A stretch of 64,000 bases of DNA from contig JAHRYM010000001.1 of NCBI GenBank assembly GCA_020622085.1, forward strand, positions 62,001-126,000, read 5' to 3'. The notes below the pieces were generated by a model that worked only from the letters and a program-made list of their open reading frames with translations, was not told where the DNA came from and searched no databases. This stretch comes from Paracoccaceae bacterium (GTDB taxonomy: Bacteria; Pseudomonadota; Alphaproteobacteria; Rhodobacterales; Rhodobacteraceae). Of the stretch, positions 8,094 through 16,944 are shown in pieces; the stretch's first letter is position 1; each line of letters opens with the position of its first letter. The position numbers and the translations under genes were made by a program.

Positions 8094-10855
8094 TGCCCCA
8101 GCCTTTCCAGAAGCGCCGGAACATGGACCTGGTCGGATTTGTAGTTGCCGGTCAGCACATGCATGATCAGGTTGACGCCGAAACGATAGGCCATCTCGCG
8201 CTGCCGCTCGCCTGCCTCGCCCCGGCCCACGGGAAACATCGGACGGCCCGCATCATCGACGGCCCAGGCCGCGGCCCAGTCGTTGCCGCCGATCAGCACC
8301 GGCGTCACCCCGTCATTGAGGTTTCGGAACGGCATCCCTTCGGCCTTCACCGCATCGGGGGGCGCGGCTTCGGCCCAGACAGGGGCGCCCAGATAGCGGC
8401 CGGGGAAATCCTGGATCAGGTAGAAGCTGCGCGTCAGGACATGGTCGGCGGGCACAGGTTCCAGCGGCGGGATGTCCAGCGGCGCGGCCAGCACGCGCAG
8501 GCGTTCCGCCTCGGGCGTGGCGCTGCCCATGCCGGACACATCGCCGTCGCGGGTGTCGAACAGGATCATGCCGCCGGTGCGCAGGTAGCGGTTCAGCCGC
8601 GCATAGGCTTGCGGCGTGGGCAGGGTCTGGTCGGCGGTGACGGGCCAGTAAAGGAAGGTGAAGACCGCAAGATCGTCGCGTTCCACATCCACCGGCAGCG
8701 GGTCGCCGGGTTCGACCGAGGTGCGGGCGAACAGCACCTGCGACAGGCCGGCCATCCCGGCGCGGGAAATCCGGTCGACCTCGGGGTTGCCGGTTTCGAC
8801 ATAGGCGAGGACCACGTTGTTGGCGGCTTTCAAGAGCGCGGCTTCATCGGCGGCGCGGGTTCCGGTCGGGTGGAGCATCAGCGCCAGTGCGACGATGCCA
8901 GCCTGCACGCCGCCGCGCCGGATGCTGCCCAGACGCCCGCCCACCCAAAGCGAGCCGAGGATGTCGAGCATCAGCGCCAGAAGCGCCGCCAGCAGGATCC
9001 AGCCCTTGAGGTCGGTCGCGCGGCTGTCGGAGGCGGCCTCGCGAATGACGCTGGCGGGCCAGGTGGCAGTGCGCAGCGTTTCGTCGGGGGCCAGGGCGTT
9101 CACCGCCATGCGTCGGTCGCCATCGGAATAAAGACCGGGGCGCAGGTCCGGGCCGGGATGGGCGCGGGCCAGAACTTCGCCCGGAACGCCGGGGCGGTCG
9201 CCCGCATCTTCAAGCCGGCCATCGCCGGTCAGCACCCGTTCGACCGTCCAGGTGGTGCCCTTCAGGTCCTGCCGCGTGGCGCGCGCGCCGCCTGCGAACA
9301 CTGCCAGTCGCTCCATCATCTGCACGAAAAGACCCGACAGCGGCAGGGTCGACCATTCGGCATTGGCTGTGACGTGGAACAGCACGACGCGGCCCTGGCC
9401 CAGCCGCTTTTCGGTGACGAGCGGCGTGCCATCGGCCAGCGCGGCGATGGTCGCGTCGGCCAGATCCGGGTCGGGTTCGGCCATGACCTGGCTGCGGACC
9501 GTGACATCGGTGGGGATCGCCAAGCCGGCGAAGGCGGTGCCTTCGGGGAAGGGGGCGAGCGTCTTCGGTTCCCCCCAGCTCATCGCGCCGCCGATCGACC
9601 GGCCGCCCACCCGCAAGCGCACCGGCAAGAGCGGGTCGGGGCTGTCGCGGCCATCGTCGGATGCCGCAAGCCGGGGACCGGCGAAGCGCACCAGAAGGCC
9701 GCCTTCCTCGACCCATTCCTGCAACGCATCGGTTTCGGGGATCTTGGCGACATCGGCGAGGATGATCACATCCGGGCTTGCCTGCAGAACATCGGTGATG
9801 GTGCCCGCCATGAGGTCTGACGAGGGCTCTAGCGCCTGCCGCAGGTAGTGGTCGGGGGACAAAAGCTCCAACCCCTCGGCGGTGGAGGAGGCCGAGACGA
9901 TGGCGACCTTGCGCCGCTTCAGCGCGTCATCGGTCAGGCTGACGGTGCCCGCAGTGCCTTCGCCGGTGATCTCGAACCGGGTCAGCCGGTTGCGAAGTTC
10001 GGGGGGCAGGTCGAATGTGGCCTCGGCCCGGTCCTGTCCGTTCGGCAAGGCGACCGTGGTGCGGGCCAGTTCGGTCTCGGCCCCGGCCGGATCAAGGCCA
10101 CGGGCGGTCACTTCCACTTGCGTCTCACCTGCGGTTCCGGCGCGCAGGACCGGGACGTTGACCTTGCCATCGGCAAAGCCGCCCGGACCCAGGGCCAACA
10201 CCGGGCGACCGCTTTCAAACACCCGGACCGAGCCGCGGGACGACAGCGCGGCCAGAAGCCGGTCGCGCGGATCGCCTGCCAGGCCGTCGGACAGCCAAAG
10301 CGTATCGAGGCGCGGGGGAAGGGCGGCGATCAGGCGATCAACGTCCGGCAGGCCAGCGCGCCAGGCTTGCGGGGCAAGGCCTGGCAGCGTGGCGGCAACG
10401 GTATCGGGCGCGAAAAAGACCAGCGGCCCCGGCTGCGTGTCGGTCAGGCTGACAAGCGCGACGGGGCGCCCGGCAGTCGTGGCGTCGGCCAGCGCGCGGG
10501 TGATCCGTTCGGTGCGCGCCGTCCAGTCCCGCGCCTCGGGCCAGCTGCCATCGGTCAGGATCAAGAGCGGCCCGCTGCCTTCAGACGCCTGCGGCGGATC
10601 AGGGTTCAGGATCGGCCCCGCGAAACCAAGGATCAGCGCCGCCACCGCAAGAAGCCGCAGCAGCAGAAGCCACCAGGGGGTCTTGTCGGCCTCGGATTCG
10701 CGGTCGGTCAGGCCCAGAAGCAGCGCGATGCCGGGAAAGCGTCGGATTATCGGCGCGGGCGGCACGGCGCGCAGCAACAGCCAAAGCACCGGCAGGATGA
10801 AAAGCCCCCAGAGAAGCCAGGGCGTCATGAATCCGATGGAGCCCAAGACCAGCAT
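8090..10855 (-). CDS. DUF4159/BatA-N domain membrane protein
   Basis: A 921-residue protein. The N-terminus (MLVLGSIGFMTPWLLWGLFILPVLWLLLRAVPP) is the aerotolerance-regulator (BatA) N-terminal domain with a second helix at about 65-85. A large middle region is predicted extracytoplasmic, another helix lies near residues 640-660, and the last ~210 residues are DUF4159 (NPEVDRISRAGMAGLSQVLF, LYWPVTADQTLPTP, FRFGVNLIMHVLTGNYK-like end). The ATG at 10855 shares a TGATG with the DUF58 stop, which fixes the start better than an in-frame ATG 33 bases upstream. Function unknown; conserved linkage with MoxR and DUF58 suggests one membrane complex. Confidence 0.85.
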   Translation of the reverse strand: MLVLGSIGFMTPWLLWGLFILPVLWLLLRAVPPAPIIRRFPGIALLLGLTDRESEADKTPWWLLLLRLLAVAALILGFAGPILNPDPPQASEGSGPLLILTDGSWPEARDWTARTERITRALADATTAGRPVALVSLTDTQPGPLVFFAPDTVAATLPGLAPQAWRAGLPDVDRLIAALPPRLDTLWLSDGLAGDPRDRLLAALSSRGSVRVFESGRPVLALGPGGFADGKVNVPVLRAGTAGETQVEVTARGLDPAGAETELARTTVALPNGQDRAEATFDLPPELRNRLTRFEITGEGTAGTVSLTDDALKRRKVAIVSASSTAEGLELLSPDHYLRQALEPSSDLMAGTITDVLQASPDVIILADVAKIPETDALQEWVEEGGLLVRFAGPRLAASDDGRDSPDPLLPVRLRVGGRSIGGAMSWGEPKTLAPFPEGTAFAGLAIPTDVTVRSQVMAEPDPDLADATIAALADGTPLVTEKRLGQGRVVLFHVTANAEWSTLPLSGLFVQMMERLAVFAGGARATRQDLKGTTWTVERVLTGDGRLEDAGDRPGVPGEVLARAHPGPDLRPGLYSDGDRRMAVNALAPDETLRTATWPASVIREAASDSRATDLKGWILLAALLALMLDILGSLWVGGRLGSIRRGGVQAGIVALALMLHPTGTRAADEAALLKAANNVVLAYVETGNPEVDRISRAGMAGLSQVLFARTSVEPGDPLPVDVERDDLAVFTFLYWPVTADQTLPTPQAYARLNRYLRTGGMILFDTRDGDVSGMGSATPEAERLRVLAAPLDIPPLEPVPADHVLTRSFYLIQDFPGRYLGAPVWAEAAPPDAVKAEGMPFRNLNDGVTPVLIGGNDWAAAWAVDDAGRPMFPVGRGEAGERQREMAYRFGVNLIMHVLTGNYKSDQVHVPALLERLGQ

Positions 10856-11736
10856 CAGCGGACCTGTCCCAGCGCGTGGTAAAGCCACAGAAGCGCGGCA
10901 GGCGCGGGGCTGTCGGTGTGGTGGGTGGTAAACTGCCAGCCGGTGCGGCGGGCGAGGGTTGCCAGATGGTCCTTCCGTTCGGCCAGCCGGTCCAGATAAC
11001 GGTCGCGCAGGCTGCCGGCTTTGCGGGATTCAAAGCGCAGCGCGCCGGACATGCTTTCAAAGATCGTGCGGCCGTCGAAGGGAAAGCTTTCCTCGACCGG
11101 GTCCAGAACCTGCACCAGCGCGCCGCGCACGCCACGGTCGGCGGCTTCGGTCAGGGCGGCCTCGATGGCGGTCGGGTCGCCCAGGAAATCCGACAGGAAG
11201 AGGGCCCGCGCGCCAGTCAGGAAGGCCCGCGCCTCGGGGGCGCCGTAGTCGGCCTCGGTCGCCTCAAGCGCCAACCGGGTGGCGAGGCGGTTCAGTTGCA
11301 CCTCGCCCGTTCGCGGCGGCATCGAGGCATCGGCCATGCCGACCCGTTCGCCGCCGCGGATCAGCAGGATCGACAGTGCCAGGGCCAGTGTCGCGGCGCG
11401 GTCGCGCTTGGTCGGGCGGCTGTCGTCGCCGCGAAAACCCATCGACTGCGCCGGGTCGACCCAGATCTGCACCGATTGCGCCGCCTGCCATTCCTTTTCG
11501 CGCACGTAATGGCCATCCGTCCGGGCCGAGCGGCGCCAGTCGATCATCCGGGCGCTGTCACCGGCATGGGCCGGGCGGTATTGCCAGAATTCGTTCCCCA
11601 TCCCCGGGCGGCGGCGGCCATGTTCGCCAAGCTGGACGGTGGCCGCCAGATGGCTTGCCTCGGCCAGAAGGGGCGGCAGCGGATCGGCCAGCGCCTCGGC
11701 GCCGCGGCGCAGGCCAAGGGGCGCGGCGGCTGTCAT
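10855..11736 (-). CDS. DUF58 domain-containing protein
   Basis: A 293-residue protein of the DUF58 family (VWA-like fold, YeaD2 type). The conserved GMGNEFWQYRPAHAGDSARMIDWRRSARTDGHYVREKEW segment contains the family signature around DxRxIDWR; a VDPAQSMGF stretch follows at the VWA-like position. No transmembrane helix is evident, so it probably works on the cytoplasmic face with its neighbours. Its start overlaps the MoxR stop (ATGA) and its stop overlaps the next start (TGATG), so the four genes form a tightly coupled operon. MoxR-DUF58 pairs are generally thought to act in protein-complex maturation; no specific role can be assigned here. Confidence 0.9.
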   Translation of the reverse strand: MTAAAPLGLRRGAEALADPLPPLLAEASHLAATVQLGEHGRRRPGMGNEFWQYRPAHAGDSARMIDWRRSARTDGHYVREKEWQAAQSVQIWVDPAQSMGFRGDDSRPTKRDRAATLALALSILLIRGGERVGMADASMPPRTGEVQLNRLATRLALEATEADYGAPEARAFLTGARALFLSDFLGDPTAIEAALTEAADRGVRGALVQVLDPVEESFPFDGRTIFESMSGALRFESRKAGSLRDRYLDRLAERKDHLATLARRTGWQFTTHHTDSPAPAALLWLYHALGQVR

Positions 11737-12731
11737 GCGGCCTCGGCGCGGGTCAGGCGGGCCACGACGCCGTCGATGATCGTGGCAAGATCCTCGCCGC
11801 GTGCGCGGGCGGCGAAGGACAGCGCCATGCGGTGGATCAGAACCGGTCGTGCCAGTGCTGCGACATCCTCGACCGATGGTGCAAGCTGCCCGCGCAGAAG
11901 CGCCCGGGCGCGAACGGCCAGCATCAGCGCCTGCGCCGCGCGGGGGCCAGGCCCCCAGGCGATGGCATCATTGACCTGCGCCGAACCTTCGCCCGGACGG
12001 CAGGCGCGCACCAGATCAAGGATCAGGTCCACGACCGATTCCCCCACCGGCATCCGGCGCAGGGTCTGCTGGGCGGCCAGAAGCTCGGCTGCGGTGAAGA
12101 CGGGCTGGGCCACGGCATCGCTGATCCCGGTCGTGGCCAGAAGGATGGCGCGTTCGGTGTCGCGGCTGGGATAATCTACGTCGATCTGCACGAGGAAACG
12201 GTCAAGCTGCGCCTCGGGCAGGGGATAGGTGCCTTCCTGTTCCAGCGGGTTTTGCGTGGCCAGCACATGGAACGGGCGGCCCAGCGGGCGGTGTTGGCCC
12301 GCGACCGTCACCTCGCCTTCCTGCATGGCTTGCAGCAGGGCGGATTGCGTGCGCGGGCTGGCGCGGTTGATCTCATCCGCCATCAGAAGCTGGCAGAAGA
12401 CCGGACCTTCGATGAAGCGGAAGGCGCGACTGCCGTCCATGCCGGTTTCCAGCACTTCAGACCCCAGAATGTCGGCGGGCATCAGGTCGGGCGTGAACTG
12501 CACGCGGCCGGTATCAAGGCCCATCACCCGGCCCAGCGTATCGACGAGCATGGTCTTCCCCAGCCCCGGCAGACCCACCAGAAGCGCATGGCCCCCGCAC
12601 AAAAGCGCCGTCAGCGACAGATCGACGACGGTTTCCTGCCCGATGAAGCGCCGGGCGATCTGGGCCCGCGCCTCGGTCAGACGGCCCTCGAGGCGCTCGA
12701 TTTCATCCAGCAATGCGGCACCCTCGGACAT
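11733..12731 (-). CDS. MoxR family AAA+ ATPase
   Basis: A 332-residue AAA+ ATPase of the MoxR family, first gene of the four-gene operon. Walker A GLPGLGKT is at residues 53-60, Walker B LLMADEIN ends with D119-E120, and the family motifs SALLQAMQEGEVTVAG, ATQNPLEQEGTYPLPEAQLDRF (sensor 1 and arginine region) are intact. MoxR proteins act as chaperone-like ATPases with VWA partners. The start at 12731 (MSEGAALLDEIERLE) is preferred; an ATG four codons upstream is possible. A TATAGA hexamer 19-24 bases upstream may be the -10. Confidence 0.94.
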   Translation of the reverse strand: MSEGAALLDEIERLEGRLTEARAQIARRFIGQETVVDLSLTALLCGGHALLVGLPGLGKTMLVDTLGRVMGLDTGRVQFTPDLMPADILGSEVLETGMDGSRAFRFIEGPVFCQLLMADEINRASPRTQSALLQAMQEGEVTVAGQHRPLGRPFHVLATQNPLEQEGTYPLPEAQLDRFLVQIDVDYPSRDTERAILLATTGISDAVAQPVFTAAELLAAQQTLRRMPVGESVVDLILDLVRACRPGEGSAQVNDAIAWGPGPRAAQALMLAVRARALLRGQLAPSVEDVAALARPVLIHRMALSFAARARGEDLATIIDGVVARLTRAEAA

Positions 12732-12817
12732 GACAACCCCCATCAGACATCTATATTGACCCAATAAGGCAGATAACGCATCGGGCCGGAATGGCAAAAG
12801 CGCCCGGAGGAACAGAG

Positions 12818-13399
12818 ATGGCACAAAACCCCGTGAAACCGGAAGTCCCCTCGGCGGAAGGGTTGGCGGCGGCAGCCGGACAGGCGGCGCGGAAAGGCCC
12901 GCCGCCGGTGCATCTGTGGAATCCGGATTATTGTGGCGATCTGGATATCGAGATCCGCCGCGACGGGCTGTGGTTCTACCTTGGAACGCCGATCGGGCGC
13001 GAGCCGCTGGTCCGGCTTTTTGCCTCGATCCTGAAGCGGGAGGAGGGGAAGTATTACCTGGTGACTCCGGTCGAGAAGGTCGGCATCCGGGTTCAGGATG
13101 TGCCCTTCATCGCCGTGGATGCCGAGGCAACCGGGGTGGGTGCGGGGCAGGAGTTGACCTTCTCGACAAATGTCGGCGACACCGTCACGGCGGGGTCCGA
13201 AAATCCGATCCGGGTAGAGCGTGACCCGCTGACCGGTGAGCCGTCGCCTTACGTCCATGTCCGCCGCGGGCTTGAGGCGCGGATCGACCGCAAGACCTTC
13301 TACCGGCTGGTTGATCTGGGAGTGCACCGCGACGGCTGGTTCGGGATTTGGTCGGGCGGGCAGTTCTTCCCGATCATCCCATCGGCCGAGCTGTCCTGA
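12818..13399 (+). CDS. DUF1285 domain-containing protein
   Basis: A 193-residue cytoplasmic protein of the DUF1285 family, common in proteobacteria and of unknown function. Characteristic stretches are PPVHLWNPDYCGDLDIEIRRDGLWFYLGTPI near residues 30-60 and the C-terminal GLEARIDRKTFYRLVDLG with a Trp-rich GWFGIWSGGQFFP. The ATG at 12818 has a strong GGAGG seven bases upstream and is chosen over an in-frame ATG at 12791. It diverges from the MoxR operon, with an 86-base intergenic region, and its stop overlaps the next start as TGATG. Confidence 0.9.
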   Translation: MAQNPVKPEVPSAEGLAAAAGQAARKGPPPVHLWNPDYCGDLDIEIRRDGLWFYLGTPIGREPLVRLFASILKREEGKYYLVTPVEKVGIRVQDVPFIAVDAEATGVGAGQELTFSTNVGDTVTAGSENPIRVERDPLTGEPSPYVHVRRGLEARIDRKTFYRLVDLGVHRDGWFGIWSGGQFFPIIPSAELS

Positions 13400-14169
13400 T
13401 GCCGCGTTTCGCCGCCAACCTGACCTGGCTTTTTACCGAACTGCCGATGATGGACCGTTTCGCCGCCGCCCGTGACGCCGGGTTCGACGGGGTGGAGGTG
13501 CAGTTTCCCTATGACGCCCCCGCGCAGGACATGCGCGACCAGCTTGTGTTCAACCGGCTGGATTTCGTGTCGATGAACGCGCCGCCGCCCAATTATACCG
13601 GCGGCGTCCGTGGCTTTGCCGCGTTGCCGGGCGGGCAGGACCGCTTCCGCCGCGATTTCGACCGGGCGCTGCGCTATGCCGGCGTGCTGAAGCCGCGCCA
13701 CATCCACATCATGGCCGGCGAGGCCGAGGGGCCGGAGGCGCGGGCCGTCTTTGTCGAAAACCTGGCCTGGGCGGCGGCGCGGGCGCCGAAGCAAAGTCTG
13801 ACCATCGAGCCGATCAACCCCATCGACATGCCCGGCTATTTCCTGTCGGATTTCGATCTGGCGACCGAGCTTCTGGAGGAGGTCGGCGCCCCCAACCTGG
13901 GAATGCAGTTCGATGCCTATCACGCGCAGATGCTGACCGGCGATGCGCCGGGCACATTCGCGCGCCATGCGCTCCGGGTGCGCCATGTGCAGATCGGCGG
14001 TCATCCGGGGCGGGGCGAACCCACGGGCGGCGATATCGACTGGCCGCGCTTTTTCGACGCGCTTGCGGCGGCAGGCTACGACGCTTGGATCGCGGCGGAA
14101 TACCGGCCCGCGACGACCACGCAGGCGGGTCTGGGCTGGCTGGCGGAGTGGCAGGCGCTAACCGCTTAA
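13399..14169 (+). CDS. hyi: Hydroxypyruvate isomerase family TIM-barrel protein
   Basis: A 256-residue xylose-isomerase-like TIM-barrel protein. The N-terminus MPRFAANLTWLFTELPMMDRFAAARDAGFDGVEVQFPYD, the TIEPINPIDMPGYFL motif with a metal-ligand Glu, MQFDAYHAQ and a final AAEYRP Glu match the Hyi/OtnI group. These enzymes interconvert hydroxypyruvate and tartronate semialdehyde or isomerise related keto-acids; which substrate is used cannot be read from sequence. The start overlaps the DUF1285 stop (TGATG), so the two are co-translated. The stop overlaps that of the convergent FAD hydroxylase by four bases. Confidence 0.88.
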   Translation: MPRFAANLTWLFTELPMMDRFAAARDAGFDGVEVQFPYDAPAQDMRDQLVFNRLDFVSMNAPPPNYTGGVRGFAALPGGQDRFRRDFDRALRYAGVLKPRHIHIMAGEAEGPEARAVFVENLAWAAARAPKQSLTIEPINPIDMPGYFLSDFDLATELLEEVGAPNLGMQFDAYHAQMLTGDAPGTFARHALRVRHVQIGGHPGRGEPTGGDIDWPRFFDALAAAGYDAWIAAEYRPATTTQAGLGWLAEWQALTA

Positions 14170-15392
14170 AGCGGCTGGCCCAGAAGCAAACGCGCCTTTT
14201 CCTGGTTCAATCCGGCAGCCTGCCGGATGAAGCGACGGCGCAGACCGGGCAGGGCATCGACAACACCCATGCCAAGATCGCGGCCCAGACGCAGTAGCGG
14301 ATTATCGTTCGAAAACAGCCGGTTGATCGCATCCATCCCCAAGGCCAGCGCGGTGGAATCGAAGCGTCGCCAGCTTTGATAGCGGTCCAGCACGTCAGAA
14401 TTGCCGATATCCTCGCCGCGCCGCTGCGCCTCGACCAGCACCTGCGCCAGCGCCGCCACGTCGCGCAGGCCAAGGTTCAGCCCCTGTCCGGCGATCGGGT
14501 GGACGCCATGCGCCGCATCCCCCACCAGCGCCACGCGCGGGGCGGTGTAGCTGTTGGCAAGCGTCAGGGACAGCGGATAGGTGAAGCGCGGGCCGGCAAG
14601 GCGGATCGCGCCCAGATGATCGCCGAAGCGCGGGCGCAGCGCGTCAAGGAAGGCATCGTCATCCAGCGCCATGATGGTGCGGGCGTTGTCGTCCGTCTCG
14701 CTCCAGACGATGGACGACCGATTCCCGGGCAAGGGCAGGATCGCCAGTGGCCCCGAGGGCATGAAGAACTGCTGCGCGGTGCCATTGTGCGGCAGGTCGT
14801 GATCCACCGCGCAGACGATGGCGGTCTGGCAATAGCTCCATCCTGTGCGGGAAATGCCGGCGCGCTGGGCCGTGCCCGAGGTGCGGCCGTCGCAGCCTGC
14901 CAGAACCTTGCCCGACACATGGCGACCATCCGACAGCGTGACGGTGATGCCGTTTTCCGTCGCCTCCTGCGCGGTAACGGCGGTGGCGGGGATATGGGTC
15001 AGGCCGGGGGTCTGTTCCATCGCGTCGAGGAAGGCCGTGTAAAGGTGGCGGTCCTCGACCATGAAGCCCATCGGGCCTTCTTCGATCTCGGCGGCGTCGA
15101 AGGTCAGGAAGAAGGGCGAGGCGCCTTCGCCGGGGCGCCCGTCACTGGTCTTGATGGTGAGGATCGGCTGGCTGTGGGGGGCGACCTTGTCCCAGACGCC
15201 GATTGCCGACAGCAACCGGCGCGAGGCAATGGCCAGCGCATAGGCCCGGCCGTCGAAGGCCACATCGGCGCGGGCGCGGGGCGGTTGCGCGTCAACCACC
15301 GTCACCGTCAGCCCCGCGCGGGCCAGCGCCAAAGCCAGCGCCGGGCCGTTCAGCCCGCCGCCCGCGATCACAACATCGGTATCCTGAGTCAT
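14166..15392 (-). CDS. UbiH/UbiF/COQ6 family FAD-dependent hydroxylase
   Basis: A 408-residue class A flavoprotein monooxygenase. The N-terminal GxGxxG dinucleotide motif (VVIAGGGLNGPALALALARAGLTVTVVDA), the central AGCDGRTSGTAQRAGI (DG motif) and the C-terminal FAD-ribityl motif VALVGDAAHGVHPIAGQGLNLGLRDVAAL are complete, the last being diagnostic for the ubiquinone hydroxylase family. It probably hydroxylates one position of the ubiquinone ring; the exact position (C1, C5 or C6) is not predictable. The start ATG is 15392. Encoded apart from ubiG but in the same window. Confidence 0.9.
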   Translation of the reverse strand: MTQDTDVVIAGGGLNGPALALALARAGLTVTVVDAQPPRARADVAFDGRAYALAIASRRLLSAIGVWDKVAPHSQPILTIKTSDGRPGEGASPFFLTFDAAEIEEGPMGFMVEDRHLYTAFLDAMEQTPGLTHIPATAVTAQEATENGITVTLSDGRHVSGKVLAGCDGRTSGTAQRAGISRTGWSYCQTAIVCAVDHDLPHNGTAQQFFMPSGPLAILPLPGNRSSIVWSETDDNARTIMALDDDAFLDALRPRFGDHLGAIRLAGPRFTYPLSLTLANSYTAPRVALVGDAAHGVHPIAGQGLNLGLRDVAALAQVLVEAQRRGEDIGNSDVLDRYQSWRRFDSTALALGMDAINRLFSNDNPLLRLGRDLGMGVVDALPGLRRRFIRQAAGLNQEKARLLLGQPL

Positions 15393-15500
15393 GGCGCCAT
15401 TATGCTCTGCCGCAGCGGGCAATGTCCATCCGACAGAGGTGCTTGCGGGCGGGCGGGCCTTGTCGCAGGGTGGCCGCGGAATTGGAGGGGAGGGGCGGCA

Positions 15501-16826
15501 ATGGACTGGCTGAGGGCAAGTGCCTGCGACCTGGGGCGCGGGATCGGTGCGGGGCGGATCGATCCGGTCGAGTTGACCGACGCCTATCTGGAGGCCGCGA
15601 ATGCGCATCCCTTCCGCGACCGGATCTATGCGCGCCTGACCCCCGATCGTGCCCGGCATGAGGCGCTGGCGGCGCGGGAGCGGGCAAAATCGGGGTTGCG
15701 CGCTTCGATGCTTGATGGTGTGCCGGTGTCATGGAAGGATCTTTTCGACACGGCCGGCATCGCCACCGAGGCTGGATGCCGGCTGCTGGCGGGGCGGGTT
15801 CCGGGCCGTGATGCAAGGGTGCTGCAAACCGCGACGGCGCAGGGCCTTGTCTGCCTGGGCAAGACCCACATGACCGAACTGGCCTTTTCGGGGCTGGGCC
15901 TCAACCCTATGACGGCGACGCCGCCCAATGCCCATGATCCGGCGCTGGTGGCGGGGGGGTCGTCCTCGGGCGCCGCAGTGTCGGTGGCCCTGGGGCTGGC
16001 GGCGGCGGGGATCGGGTCCGACACCGGCGGATCCGTGCGGATTCCGGCGGCCTGGAACGGGCTTGTCGGTCTCAAGACCACGCATGGGCGGCTGTCCCTG
16101 AAGGGCGTGGTGCCGCTGGTTGAAAGTTTCGATACCGTGGGGCCGCTGACGCGCACGGTCGAGGATGCCACCGAATGCCTTGCCGCGCTGGAAGGCGGGC
16201 GCGCGGCCGATCTGCGGGGCGCAAGCCTCAACAGCTTGCGGCTGGGTGTCCTTGAAACCGTGGCGCTTGAAAATGTGCGCTCGGCGCCGCTTTCCGCCTT
16301 TGACGATGCCGTTGCGCGTCTGGCCGGTGCGGGTGCCCATGTCACGCGGCTGCATGTGCCAGAGGTCGCGGCCGCGCTGGATCTTGCGGGTGCGCTTTTC
16401 ACCGCCGAGGCCTGGGCGATCTGGGGCGAAGAAATCGACGCGCGGCCCGATCTGGTGTTTCAGCCGGTGCGCGACCGGTTCCGCAGTGGCGAGGGCTATC
16501 CCGCAAGCGAGGTGATCCGTGCCTGGCGCCGCTTGCGCGAGATCCGCGCCATCTGGTCCGAGCGCACGGCGGCGCTGGATGCCGTTCTGCTGCCCAGTTC
16601 GGCAATCCTTCCCCCCGATGCGGCGCGGCTTTTGTCGGACAGCGCCTATTTCACCGCCGAGAATCTGCTCGCGCTAAGGAATACCCGGATCGGCAACCTG
16701 ATGGGCCTTTGCGCGCTGACCCTGCCTACAGGTCATCCGATGTGCGGCATTGCCCTGATGGGAAGGCCGGGCGGCGAAGAGAAGCTCTTGCGGATTGGTG
16801 CGGCGGCCGAGGCGGCGCTTGGCTGA
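15501..16826 (+). CDS. Amidase (amidase-signature family)
   Basis: A 441-residue amidase-signature hydrolase. The catalytic Lys lies in GVPVSWKDLFDTAG, the cis-Ser in VAGGSSSGAAVSVALG, and the nucleophile Ser in GIGSDTGGSVRIPAAWNGLVGLK; all of the Ser-cisSer-Lys triad is intact. A strong purine tract (GGAGGGGAGGGG) precedes the ATG at 15501. Substrate unknown: the family includes general amidases, Asp/Glu-tRNA amidotransferase GatA-like enzymes and allophanate hydrolases. It is shorter than GatA and is not beside gatB or gatC. It diverges from the FAD hydroxylase and precedes the aminotransferase by about 120 bases. Confidence 0.9.
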   Translation: MDWLRASACDLGRGIGAGRIDPVELTDAYLEAANAHPFRDRIYARLTPDRARHEALAARERAKSGLRASMLDGVPVSWKDLFDTAGIATEAGCRLLAGRVPGRDARVLQTATAQGLVCLGKTHMTELAFSGLGLNPMTATPPNAHDPALVAGGSSSGAAVSVALGLAAAGIGSDTGGSVRIPAAWNGLVGLKTTHGRLSLKGVVPLVESFDTVGPLTRTVEDATECLAALEGGRAADLRGASLNSLRLGVLETVALENVRSAPLSAFDDAVARLAGAGAHVTRLHVPEVAAALDLAGALFTAEAWAIWGEEIDARPDLVFQPVRDRFRSGEGYPASEVIRAWRRLREIRAIWSERTAALDAVLLPSSAILPPDAARLLSDSAYFTAENLLALRNTRIGNLMGLCALTLPTGHPMCGIALMGRPGGEEKLLRIGAAAEAALG

Positions 16827-16944
16827 AAAGCCACAGCAATGCGACAACAAGCGCCGGATAAGGACGGCTTTTTCTGGACCAGGCCTCATCGTTTGGCTAG
16901 AGTTGCCTCAATGGGGCGACATGACCCCGAGACTTGAGGCAGTG